From HGM11501 sp045123995 (GTDB taxonomy: Bacteria; Bacillota; Clostridia; CAKSNL01; HGM11501): DNA of 17,813 nt. The stretch lies in NCBI GenBank assembly GCA_045123995.1, contig JBGVKY010000024.1, forward strand, positions 1-17,813. The letters run 5' to 3'. The notes beneath the pieces were generated by a model. It saw only the letters and a list, made by a program, of their open reading frames with translations, was not told the DNA's origin and did no database searches. Shown here in pieces: positions 6,629 to 14,368 of the stretch (positions are counted from its first letter, which is position 1; each line of letters opens with the position of its first letter). The translations under genes were made by a program, and so were the position numbers.

Positions 6629-9600
6629 TTATTCATTTTTAAGATAACCGGTGAAAAATTCTGCGATTTCAGCTCTTGTTGCAAAAGCCTTAGGCATAAG
6701 ATTTCCTTTGCTTCTTTCTTTTATAAATCCTTTGCCGACTGCCCAGTTCAGTGCAGAAATTGCATATTCAGAAATTTCAGAAGCATCATCAAAGTGGAGA
6801 TTTTCCTCCATTGTAAGAGCGTTCATTCCTTTGTATACAGCATATCTTAACATAATTGCTGCAAGCTGTTCACGGGTAACATTTTTATCCGGCGCAAATT
6901 CGTTTTCCGTTACGCCGTTTACAATACCATTCTGCTTTGCCCAGGATACTGCATTTCCGTAATACGCCCCCATATCCACATCGGAGAAGGGTATTGAACG
7001 ATTTGTTGCAGGCTCTCCCTCTGCACGATAAAGAATTGTAACAAGCATTGCTCTTGTGAGATTACCTTCCGGTTCAAATTCGTCATCCGATACTCCAACC
7101 ATAAGATTATTGCTTACAACATATAAAACATAAGGGTAGAACTTATCTGTTTCCTTAACATCTTTGAATTCAATTTTTTCCACCTTATTCCATTTAGCAA
7201 AAAGTGTAAAGCTCTTTATCACCTTTGTATTAAAATCATAAGCTTTTTCCAGTAACTCATCGGTATACCAACCACCAAATTCAAATCCTTCTCTTACGGG
7301 AGCTTCAGGCTCTGCAATAGTTTCATTCATTTTCACAGATTTCTTTTCCACATTACTTCCGCCATTGGTTTCAAACTTCACAGTATAAACGACACTTCCT
7401 CCGCCACCGCCTGTGGCAACTCTCTTAGGTGTGTCTTTATCATTATATACAACTGCATAGGTTGAGAATTTATCCGTTTTGAAGGAGAAGCTGTTATCCC
7501 CCTTGTTGAAATTGCCTTCTATTACATCTGTAACAATATTTCCTGTTTCATCCTCGTGAATACGGATAATTCTGTAAGTTCTCTTTTTTGATTTATCCGT
7601 GTTTATAAGTTCTTCGGGAATCTCAATCGTGATAGTTATTTCGCCCGAAGTCTCCGTAATCTGTGTTTCTGCTACTTCATTATCTGAAACAACTTCCTTG
7701 AACAGTTCAATATTAAGATACATACCGATTTCCGTTGTTTCATCAAGCCCGTTTTCTTCCTCTCCGATTACAGCTTCCGCCACTTCCTTATCAGTTGCAG
7801 AAACTTCATTGACCGGAATATCTGTAACATCAAGATAAACTCCTACTGTAGCATTTCCACTTGCAACAGATGCCTGTTCCTCTTCAGTAAGAACACTGTT
7901 AAACAATTCCACTCCGTTTTGAACTTTAAGTGTTGCATTTGCTCCATTGTTTTCTGCTTTTGTTGTATTTGTAACAGCCTCTTCAACACTCTGTTCTACT
8001 ATAAGAGTATCGTATGCACCGCATTTGCAGGTTCTTTTAAAGTTACCTTCTCTGTCTTCTTTCCAGTCCCCAAAGCTATGAGCTTTTACAACTTCTTCAG
8101 AACATACAGAGCATTTTCCGCTGTGCGTTCCATCCTTATTATCAGCCCAGGAATTCACCTTGTGCTCAGCCTTTTCTGCTGCCGTACAGGTTTCGCCGTT
8201 TTCACAATAGCGTATATGGCCGCTTTCGCCGCCTGTTTCCCAAGCTCCAAAGCGATGCTTATGCTTAAGCATGGGAATTGCTTCATCCACGCTGTGACTG
8301 CATACAAGGCAGGTATAGGTAATTACGCCTTCTTCAGTTTCTGTTGCTTCCTTTGTTATTTCGCCGTCATTCCACATATGGTTCTGACGCTGATATGCCG
8401 TGCATCCGTTTTCGTTTATGCAAACGTGTGTATGTGTTGCATCATCATCGGCAATCCATTTACCAAAGCTGTGGTCGCACACAATTTTTGAAATAACCTC
8501 GGATTTTTCAAATCCGCAATCAACGCAGGTATATTTCTTAATACCGGTTTCTGTTACTGTTGCCTCTTTTACTGTCTCGCCTTCATCTAAAGCATGCTCC
8601 CTGGTGCGTTCTCCTTTGCAAACAGAACAGATCTTTTTATGAGCAGTGCCTCCTTCTGAAGTCCACTTGCTCCATTCGTGGTTTTCTGTTTCGGATACAC
8701 CGCATCCTTCACGCTTACAGCTATGCGAATGAACATCCGCCACCGCATTAACGCCGGTATCTTCCCATTCATCCCAGTCGTGGTCTAAAGCAGGAAGTAT
8801 TACATCTTCTGCATTAAGCTTACTGTTTCCTTCTATATCACTAAATTTGCCCTTACATCCTTCGCAGTAGTAATAGGAAATGTTTCCGTCTTCGGTACAG
8901 GTAGCAGCTTTTCCGGGGATATTCGTCATTTTATGCTTATGTTCAAGAACCGGAATTTCACGTTCCTCCGTATGTTTATTGTCATTCTGACATATGCGCT
9001 GTTCCGTACCTTCCGTTGTTTCTGTGGGAGCGACAACTACTTCCCAGTCACTCCATTTATGACCGAGGGCAGGACGTGTTGTATAATTTTCATAGCCGCA
9101 TACATCGCAGGATATGTAATTCTGTCCCTCATCATCGCAGGTCTCGGCCTGAACTACTTCGCTTTTAATGTTATGCGTTTCCGCTTCGGAGAAATCGCAG
9201 CCCTCGTTAAGGCAAAAATGTATATGCTCATCTGCATCTTTGCTTTCCCACTTGCCTAAATTATGATTATCAGGCTCAGATGCCACACTTTCTTCCTTGT
9301 TTTCCGGACAATGCTGGCAGGTGTAGAGTATGGATCCTTCTTTTACGCAAGTAGGCTCTGTTATGCTCTTTCCATTGTCCCATTCGTGTTCTTCAGTACG
9401 TACACCCTCACAAACAGAGCAGGTCTTTTTGTGATTTTCTTTTCCGTCTGTATCCCATTTTCCAAAATCGTGAGTTCCTTCTTCCGTTTCACCACATTCC
9501 TTTACAAGACAGATTCGGCTGTGCTTATCTTCGCCGACATCTTCCCACTTGCTCCATTCGTGCTCTGTAACTTTGATAGCTTCGGTCTTTTCAGCACCGC

Positions 9601-11914
9601 ATTCGCTTGTACAGGTATATGTCATTTCGCCTTCTTCATAGCAGGTAGGAGCTTTTGTTTCCGTTCCGTCATCCCAGGTGTGGTCTTCGGTTTTAGTTTC
9701 GCCGCATTCACAGCTTCCTGTATGGGTGCCGTCTTCGTTATCCTTCCAGTTTGTAAATTCGCAGGTGTGTGAATCTACTGCAGGAACATCGTAGCGGTAG
9801 AGGCTTATGGCATACTGGTTATCATTGGTGGGTGTGGTATCAGTTTCGGAATCCCAACCCTCAGAACCTACCAGAGCCCAGTCTTCACCGCAGATAAAGT
9901 AATATTCGGTATCGCCATCTTCGTTGACGTACTCACGGAAACGAAGTGTAAACATGGCTCCGCCTATAGCGTAGTAGTTGGCAGGATACATAAGCAAGTC
10001 GCCTTCTGCTATGTTTTCATCTATGTTGCCTCGCGCTACCTGTTCGGCGTGGGTATAACCGTCCATATCGTCACGGTATGTGTTTTCATCCACCTCGGTG
10101 GTGTAGAAATCGATTGCCCACGCACCGCCGTCCCACATACCATACTCACCATTAACATAACGTGGAACACCCATATAGCCGGTATTATAAAGGCTATAGC
10201 TCTGGAATGAATAAACGCAATAGTTGGGAAGCAAAGGCATAACCGTAGTCAATCCCATTTCCGTAAAATTCCATCGTTCGGGATTTAAGTCAAGCATAAA
10301 TTCAGAAGGAACAGCATTTCCCACATAATTCTGATTGAGCAGTGAAATGCTTCCGTCCTCATACGGAACAACTTCAATGGCATTGCTGTTTTCACCGCAA
10401 TCAATAATTCCTTGTTCATTTCCATCTTCATTGGTTTCTCCCGAAGTTCCTTCATTAAGACCGCCCAAAGCAAAATACTTATCGCCGATTTTTGCAACAA
10501 AGATATACAAATCCTCTTCGTTGACATCATCAAGTGAAGTTATTTTTGTGTAAACGGGATTTTCGAGACCGCAGTTATCGCATTTTCCCGTATCTGTATT
10601 AAATGCGTGACCAGTAGCCGGAATCTTTGAAGCCATAGCTTCTTCCCAATACTCATTTTCTTTGCTCTCATCCATAAACATTCCGCAATCTTCACAAAGC
10701 CAATATGGGCCGGAACCCGGTTCAAAGCAAGAAGGTTCTATTACCTCACCTTCTATGTGTATTGCATTCGGATGCCATATCTCGCCGCAGTTGTCACAAT
10801 AGTTATCATCGCCGTATTCATGACCTGGAGCATAAACGGTGAGATAATATTCATAATTGCTGTAACCTTCGGGAAGCACGATATACTCCGTTGCTTCGGC
10901 GTTGGCGAAATATATATTACAATCTTCGCAGTACCAGTATTCAAGGTTTCCGTCCTCTGTGCAGGTTGCTTCAACTGCCGCATTATGTATCATATCCGGG
11001 TGCTCACAACGTTCCATATACAGCATAATGTTATGGGCACGGTTGTCAATAGCGTCACCGTTTTCATCCTCGGACCAGGAAAGTACCGCGGAAAATTTCG
11101 GCTGAGCACCACTGTCATCAAACAGTATCAGTGGGCTGTTAAGTGCCCATCCGAAAAGATATCCCTTGTCAGCTGCGTAATCACTCAGTTCCGTACTCTG
11201 TTCAAAACGGATGGACTGGGGAAAAACGTCATAAGAGGTATCTACGTCGCAGAGATTCTCTCCGTGAACCACGATTTTTCCGTCCAAAACCGTCATATAT
11301 CCATTATCGGGCGAAAGGGTATATGTATCCGAAAGTTCTTTATAGGTGAAAAACTCTACTGTATCAGAATCTACCGTAACAGAACCGTCTTCTTCAACAA
11401 ATTCGGAAAGGTCTATTGCCACACGTGAACCGTCTTCATTTGTTTTGTTGCCCATTGCGTAGAGCTTTCCGTTATACTCTCCCACAAACAGGAATTTAAA
11501 ACCGTCCAGATATGGGGTTAATGTGTGCATACCGCTATTTGCATAGTCATCCTCGTCATAATAAGGATGCTCGGAAGGCACAAAAAGTTCAAAATTCTCT
11601 TCAGTTTTACCGTACTCACAGCCCACACAATCATTGCTGTGTACTCCGGGGGTGATAACAACATCTGCCGGTGAAATTTCCTCAGTCATCCCCTCGTCAG
11701 AGTAACATTTATCGCAGGTATAATAACTGCAGTACCAGAACTCGATATTCCCCGGCGTGGTGCAGTTGCCCATAGTAGCCTCGATATGGGTAACACTGCC
11801 GCTGTGCGATGCATGAGCATTTTCTTCCGCAAGTGCAACCGCCGGCATCAAGCCCGCAATCATAATTATAGCCATAACTACGCCCATCAGTTTCCTGAAT
11901 TTTCTTATTTTCAT
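6629..11914 (-). CDS. Large SLH-domain surface protein with Cys/His repeat array
   Basis: A 1761-residue acidic exported protein. Domains in order: signal peptide (about 1-29, ending AVALA); Cys-rich segments with CxxC or YxCxxC (about 45-75, 305-340, 375-420) alternating with two similar beta-rich segments that contain FVGEYNGKLYAMG and FVAKIGDKYFALG (about 130-300 and 445-710); a long repeat array at about 716-1302; a 200-residue low-Cys region; a Gly-rich linker near 1502; one InlB/Listeria-Bacteroides-type repeat (about 1511-1577; FETNGG to FGGWYT); three SLH domains (about 1580-1760; LTRAM, VTREQ and ATRAE at the motif positions). The SLH domains should bind the protein to a secondary cell-wall polymer, leaving the repeats outermost. 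The start ATG at 11914 has AAAAGGAGAG (11921-11930). It is monocistronic, ends in its own terminator, and is divergent from the membrane LuxR-type gene. Confidence 0.93.
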   Translation of the reverse strand: MKIRKFRKLMGVVMAIIMIAGLMPAVALAEENAHASHSGSVTHIEATMGNCTTPGNIEFWYCSYYTCDKCYSDEGMTEEISPADVVITPGVHSNDCVGCEYGKTEENFELFVPSEHPYYDEDDYANSGMHTLTPYLDGFKFLFVGEYNGKLYAMGNKTNEDGSRVAIDLSEFVEEDGSVTVDSDTVEFFTYKELSDTYTLSPDNGYMTVLDGKIVVHGENLCDVDTSYDVFPQSIRFEQSTELSDYAADKGYLFGWALNSPLILFDDSGAQPKFSAVLSWSEDENGDAIDNRAHNIMLYMERCEHPDMIHNAAVEATCTEDGNLEYWYCEDCNIYFANAEATEYIVLPEGYSNYEYYLTVYAPGHEYGDDNYCDNCGEIWHPNAIHIEGEVIEPSCFEPGSGPYWLCEDCGMFMDESKENEYWEEAMASKIPATGHAFNTDTGKCDNCGLENPVYTKITSLDDVNEEDLYIFVAKIGDKYFALGGLNEGTSGETNEDGNEQGIIDCGENSNAIEVVPYEDGSISLLNQNYVGNAVPSEFMLDLNPERWNFTEMGLTTVMPLLPNYCVYSFQSYSLYNTGYMGVPRYVNGEYGMWDGGAWAIDFYTTEVDENTYRDDMDGYTHAEQVARGNIDENIAEGDLLMYPANYYAIGGAMFTLRFREYVNEDGDTEYYFICGEDWALVGSEGWDSETDTTPTNDNQYAISLYRYDVPAVDSHTCEFTNWKDNEDGTHTGSCECGETKTEDHTWDDGTETKAPTCYEEGEMTYTCTSECGAEKTEAIKVTEHEWSKWEDVGEDKHSRICLVKECGETEEGTHDFGKWDTDGKENHKKTCSVCEGVRTEEHEWDNGKSITEPTCVKEGSILYTCQHCPENKEESVASEPDNHNLGKWESKDADEHIHFCLNEGCDFSEAETHNIKSEVVQAETCDDEGQNYISCDVCGYENYTTRPALGHKWSDWEVVVAPTETTEGTEQRICQNDNKHTEEREIPVLEHKHKMTNIPGKAATCTEDGNISYYYCEGCKGKFSDIEGNSKLNAEDVILPALDHDWDEWEDTGVNAVADVHSHSCKREGCGVSETENHEWSKWTSEGGTAHKKICSVCKGERTREHALDEGETVKEATVTETGIKKYTCVDCGFEKSEVISKIVCDHSFGKWIADDDATHTHVCINENGCTAYQRQNHMWNDGEITKEATETEEGVITYTCLVCSHSVDEAIPMLKHKHRFGAWETGGESGHIRYCENGETCTAAEKAEHKVNSWADNKDGTHSGKCSVCSEEVVKAHSFGDWKEDREGNFKRTCKCGAYDTLIVEQSVEEAVTNTTKAENNGANATLKVQNGVELFNSVLTEEEQASVASGNATVGVYLDVTDIPVNEVSATDKEVAEAVIGEEENGLDETTEIGMYLNIELFKEVVSDNEVAETQITETSGEITITIEIPEELINTDKSKKRTYRIIRIHEDETGNIVTDVIEGNFNKGDNSFSFKTDKFSTYAVVYNDKDTPKRVATGGGGGSVVYTVKFETNGGSNVEKKSVKMNETIAEPEAPVREGFEFGGWYTDELLEKAYDFNTKVIKSFTLFAKWNKVEKIEFKDVKETDKFYPYVLYVVSNNLMVGVSDDEFEPEGNLTRAMLVTILYRAEGEPATNRSIPFSDVDMGAYYGNAVSWAKQNGIVNGVTENEFAPDKNVTREQLAAIMLRYAVYKGMNALTMEENLHFDDASEISEYAISALNWAVGKGFIKERSKGNLMPKAFATRAEIAEFFTGYLKNE
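8010..9770 (-). repeat. Degenerate Cys/His protein-repeat array in the SLH protein
   Basis: About 590 residues are built from two alternating units. Unit A (about ten copies) reads roughly H-x-[FW]-x-x-W, about ten residues, H-x-x-x-C, C, E-x-x-H; examples are HEWSKW, HKKTCSVC and HKKICSVC. Unit B (about six copies) reads G-x-x-T-x-x-A-T-C-T-E-x-G, then YTCxxCG; examples are PTCYEEGEMTYTC and EATETEEGVITYTC. By my count there are 39 Cys, mostly paired as CxxC or CxxxxC, with many His. Copies are diverged at DNA level, although an 18-bp stretch is shared between 8663-8680 and 9545-9562. Confidence 0.8.
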
Positions 11915-11954
11915 ATCCGTCTCTCCTTTTCATATTGCATAATCGCACTTTCCG

Positions 11955-11983
11955 TTGACTAAAACAACCTCTTGTGCTATAAT
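11955..11983 (+). promoter_or_regulatory. Promoter of the membrane LuxR-type gene
   Basis: TTGACT (11955-11960), a 17-nt spacer and TATAAT (11978-11983): one mismatch in all. Transcription would start near 11990, giving a leader of about 130 nt that contains the GTGTGGG boxes at 12013-12073. Confidence 0.8.
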
Positions 11984-11986
11984 CTT

Positions 11987-12015
11987 ATTATAAAATAAGT
12001 TTTATAATAAAACCC
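11987..12015 (-). promoter_or_regulatory. Probable activator-dependent promoter of the SLH gene
   Basis: On the minus strand a perfect TATAAT (11987-11992) lies 73 nt before the SLH start codon. The hexamer 17 nt upstream (12010-12015) reads GGGTTT, a very poor -35, and is overlapped by a GTGTGGGG box (12013-12020). It faces and overlaps the LuxR-type gene's promoter, so both cannot be occupied at once. Confidence 0.4.
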
Positions 12016-12073
12016 CACACTTTTAAAAAAAATTGGTGTGGGAAAGATGAAAAAGTGTGGGATTTGGTGTGGT
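12013..12073. promoter_or_regulatory. Cluster of GTGTGGG boxes in the SLH/LuxR intergenic region
   Basis: CCCACAC (12014-12020) is inverted relative to GTGTGGG at 12036-12042 and 12055-12061 and GTGTGGT at 12067-12073. CCCACACTTTT (12014-12024) and AAAAGTGTGGG (12051-12061) form a perfect 11-bp inverted repeat. TTGGTGTGG also recurs directly at 12033 and 12064. The cluster could be protein-binding sites upstream of the SLH gene, or alternative hairpins in the LuxR-type gene's leader. Confidence 0.5.
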
Positions 12074-12122
12074 ACAGGTTGAAAAAGCTGCTTTTAAGAG
12101 GCGGGATCTTCTGGGAGATAAT

Positions 12123-13178
12123 ATGATGAAAAAGAATTTTTCCGGCATACTTTTAATGCTTATTATGGCGATTTTCCTATCAGGCTGCAGCACTATCGGA
12201 AGCAAAACAGCCAATATGTCCGTTATTTACTTAGTAACTTCGATAGTTTCTTTGCTGCTTTTAATTGCATACTTCATATTTATAGAAAAGAAGGAAATCT
12301 GGTTTTCGCTTTTGTTTATTTCGGTATTCATTGTTAATACAGGTTATTTTTTACTGTCTGTTTCTGAAACTCTCGAAAAAGCACTTGTCTCTAACCGCAT
12401 TGCTTATTTGGGCTCGGCATTTTTGCCCTTGTCAATGCTTATGACAATTATAAATGTTTCCAGGCTTAACTACAGAAAGTGGGTTCCTGCTGTTTTACTA
12501 GGAATTACACTCATCGCCCTTTTCATTGCTGCCAGCCCCGGATATAGTGATATTTACTATAAATCTGTTACACTTGAAGTCATAAACGGGGTATCCTTCC
12601 TTAAGAAAGAATATGGAGCATGGCATACTTTTTATCTTTATTATCTGGTATTATATTTCGCTTTGATGATCGCCATAACTATCTATGCTGCAGCAAAAAG
12701 AAATATTAAATCGGGCATTCAATCGGCAATAATTTTAGTATCGGTATTCGTAAATCTCTGCGTATGGTTGTTGGGCCAGCTTATAGATATGAACTTTGAA
12801 TTTTTATCCGTATCCTACATAATCAGCGAGCTGTTTCTCATTTCTGTATATCTGATGGTACAGAATGTCGAAAGTCGTTTGAATGCGGTTTCGAAAAGTT
12901 CAGCTGTTTCAGAAGACTCCCCAACTGGAAAAGAAACAATCTCTGAAATGTATATGGAAAAATGCAGATATCTCAAAAAAAATGTTTCAACTCTTACACC
13001 AACCGAAAAAGTTATTTATAATTTTTATCTTTCAGGTAAATCCACCAAAGAAATCATGAAGGAACTGAAAATAACCGAAAACACCTTGAAATTCCACAAT
13101 AAGAACATTTATTCAAAACTCGGGGTAACATCCAGAAAACAGCTTTTGGAATATGTAAATATCCTTAAATCAATTTAA
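12123..13178 (+). CDS. Membrane-bound LuxR-type regulator with 7TM sensor and lipobox
   Basis: A 351-residue membrane protein with a DNA-binding end. Residues 1-22 read as a lipoprotein signal with lipobox LSGC (Cys22). About seven TM segments follow (about 32-54, 58-78, 93-113, 120-139, 169-190, 201-221, 228-247), in a pattern like the N-terminal 7TM region of histidine kinases (HisKA_7TM-like; RIAYLGSAFLP and YGAWHTFYLYYL). A Ser-rich linker leads to a LuxR/GerE helix-turn-helix at 289-347 (LTPTEKVIYN, STKEIMKELKITENTLKFH, SKLGVTSRKQL). It lacks kinase and receiver domains, so it is a candidate one-component membrane-tethered transcription factor. ATG at 12123 (or 12126) follows GGGAG (12113-12117). 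The frame extends to a GTG at 12057, but that start has no SD and the extension contains a GTGTGGG box. It is divergent from the SLH gene. Confidence 0.9.
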   Translation: MMKKNFSGILLMLIMAIFLSGCSTIGSKTANMSVIYLVTSIVSLLLLIAYFIFIEKKEIWFSLLFISVFIVNTGYFLLSVSETLEKALVSNRIAYLGSAFLPLSMLMTIINVSRLNYRKWVPAVLLGITLIALFIAASPGYSDIYYKSVTLEVINGVSFLKKEYGAWHTFYLYYLVLYFALMIAITIYAAAKRNIKSGIQSAIILVSVFVNLCVWLLGQLIDMNFEFLSVSYIISELFLISVYLMVQNVESRLNAVSKSSAVSEDSPTGKETISEMYMEKCRYLKKNVSTLTPTEKVIYNFYLSGKSTKEIMKELKITENTLKFHNKNIYSKLGVTSRKQLLEYVNILKSI

Positions 13179-13224
13179 AAGAAAATAAAAGAGTCCGAAG
13201 GACTCTTTTATTTTCTTTTAAATT
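13172..13224. terminator. Perfect 25-bp bidirectional terminator with both stop codons inside
   Basis: A 25-nt arm (13172-13196) is exactly complementary to 13200-13224 around a GAA loop. The G/C-containing core is GAGTCC/GGACTC, flanked by A-rich and T-rich halves that provide U tails in both directions. The stop of the LuxR-type gene (13176-13178) and that of the lipoprotein gene (13208-13210) both lie in the stem, so the coding ends are part of the hairpin. Confidence 0.92.
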
Positions 13225-13849
13225 TAGTTTCTTTGAGGATTTCCCAGAGAATATCTCTTGATGCCGCGTCCTTTCCCTCTTCCTCCCTGGAATTGGTGGT
13301 GAACATAAGATTATTTCCGCTGAGGTCATATTTTATATAGAAAGTAGCTTTTGAAAGAGCCTCTGGATTATCTGCAGAATAAAGCTTGTCTCCGTCGGTT
13401 CTGTAGTAAAGCTCTGCATCTACATTTCCCAAAACTCCTATGACATCTACGCTTTCTATCATGCCTTTCAAAACCTCATCCTCGCTCATGCCCTTGGATG
13501 TTAAAACATCACTTAAATTAACACCAAGCTCATCTGCCAAAGCACCGAGATATGCCAAAAGGGGCTTTCTTAATTTTTTGAGCATTGCATCTGAAAAGCC
13601 CTGGAATGTTTCTTTGTCAAGATACATCTTATAGGTTCCGTCTTCTGAAAACTCGTAAATCATACCAATTTCAAGACCACTATAATTTACATTTTTAAAG
13701 TCTTCCGAAACCTCAGAAAACATTTCCTCGGAAAGATTTCCAAGGTCCAGCTTTCCGTACCATGTACCCACCAAAGTTTCCTCTTTACATCCCGTAAAAA
13801 GAAGTGATGTCAAAAGCACGAAGCATAATATGAGCGCAATTTTTTTCAT
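13208..13849 (-). CDS. Putative lipoprotein, lipocalin-like N-terminus
   Basis: A 213-residue exported lipoprotein: signal peptide and lipobox LFTGC (Cys21). The mature part begins with LVGTWYGKLDLG and then YEFSEDGTYKMYLD, the strand pattern seen in small lipocalin-like lipoproteins (GTW, then F..dGT). The middle is helical and acidic (about 85-135), and the end returns to strands (ATFYIKYDLSGNNLMF). No catalytic motif was seen. The ATG at 13849 has AAGGAG 6 nt upstream, overlapping the stop codon of ilvN, so it is cotranscribed with ilvBN although no link to amino-acid synthesis is evident. It ends in the shared palindromic terminator. Confidence 0.82.
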   Translation of the reverse strand: MKKIALILCFVLLTSLLFTGCKEETLVGTWYGKLDLGNLSEEMFSEVSEDFKNVNYSGLEIGMIYEFSEDGTYKMYLDKETFQGFSDAMLKKLRKPLLAYLGALADELGVNLSDVLTSKGMSEDEVLKGMIESVDVIGVLGNVDAELYYRTDGDKLYSADNPEALSKATFYIKYDLSGNNLMFTTNSREEEGKDAASRDILWEILKETKFKRK

Positions 13850-13859
13850 AACATTCTCC

Positions 13860-14366
13860 TTATAAATTAGTTACTTTTCTTATTGTTGCGGCACCCTTTT
13901 CCAAGGATACGCTTCCTGTACGGCATATCTCCAGGATGTTGAAGTCACGCATAAGGTCGATAAACTCATCAATCTTTCTGGTATCGCCCGTAAGGCGGAA
14001 CATAATTGCCTCTTTTGTATAGTTGACGGTTTTTGCACCGAAAGCATCTGCCGCCGTTAAAATATCCTCTCTTGTTAAAGGATTGTTTTCCATCTTTATC
14101 AGCATAAGCTCAGAGCTTACGGTCTCTTCCTTATTAAGCTCTCTTATAGAGGATACGTCGGGCAATTTATAAAGCTGATTTATAAGCTGTTCCTTATTAA
14201 GTTCGTCACCGTCGAAAACCACGGTAATTCTGGAAAAATCGGCAGATTCCGTTTCACTCACAGTAAGAGCGCTTATATTAAAACGTCTTCTCCTGAACAT
14301 ACTGGTAACTCTGTTCAAAACTCCGAATCTGTTTCTTACCAAAACCGCCAATGTATATCTTTCCAT
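13860..14366 (-). CDS. ilvN: Acetolactate synthase regulatory (small) subunit
   Basis: A 168-residue regulatory subunit of acetolactate synthase, giving valine feedback control of the first common step in branched-chain amino-acid synthesis. An N-terminal ACT domain (about 3-75) begins YTLAVLVRNRFGVLNRVTSMF and contains RRRFNISALTV and ITVVFDG. The C-terminal ACT-like half is at about 85-165 (LMLIKM, then IDLMRDFNILEICRTGSVSL). Length matches the IlvN/IlvH family. The start lies 2 nt after the ilvB stop, and its AAGGAG is the last codons of ilvB, so the two should be translated together. The lipoprotein gene follows after 10 nt. Confidence 0.95.
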   Translation of the reverse strand: MERYTLAVLVRNRFGVLNRVTSMFRRRRFNISALTVSETESADFSRITVVFDGDELNKEQLINQLYKLPDVSSIRELNKEETVSSELMLIKMENNPLTREDILTAADAFGAKTVNYTKEAIMFRLTGDTRKIDEFIDLMRDFNILEICRTGSVSLEKGAATIRKVTNL

Positions 14367-14368
14367 TA

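Noticed and set aside
10757..11428. Long plus-strand reading frame (223 codons) opposite the SLH gene
   Set aside because: Shadow of a well-supported gene. The composition is that of reverse-complemented acidic, Cys-rich coding sequence.
12057..12122. GTG start at 12057 for the LuxR-type gene
   Set aside because: No SD precedes it and the extension would place a charged stretch before the signal peptide. ATG at 12123/12126 has GGGAG and begins a normal lipoprotein signal.
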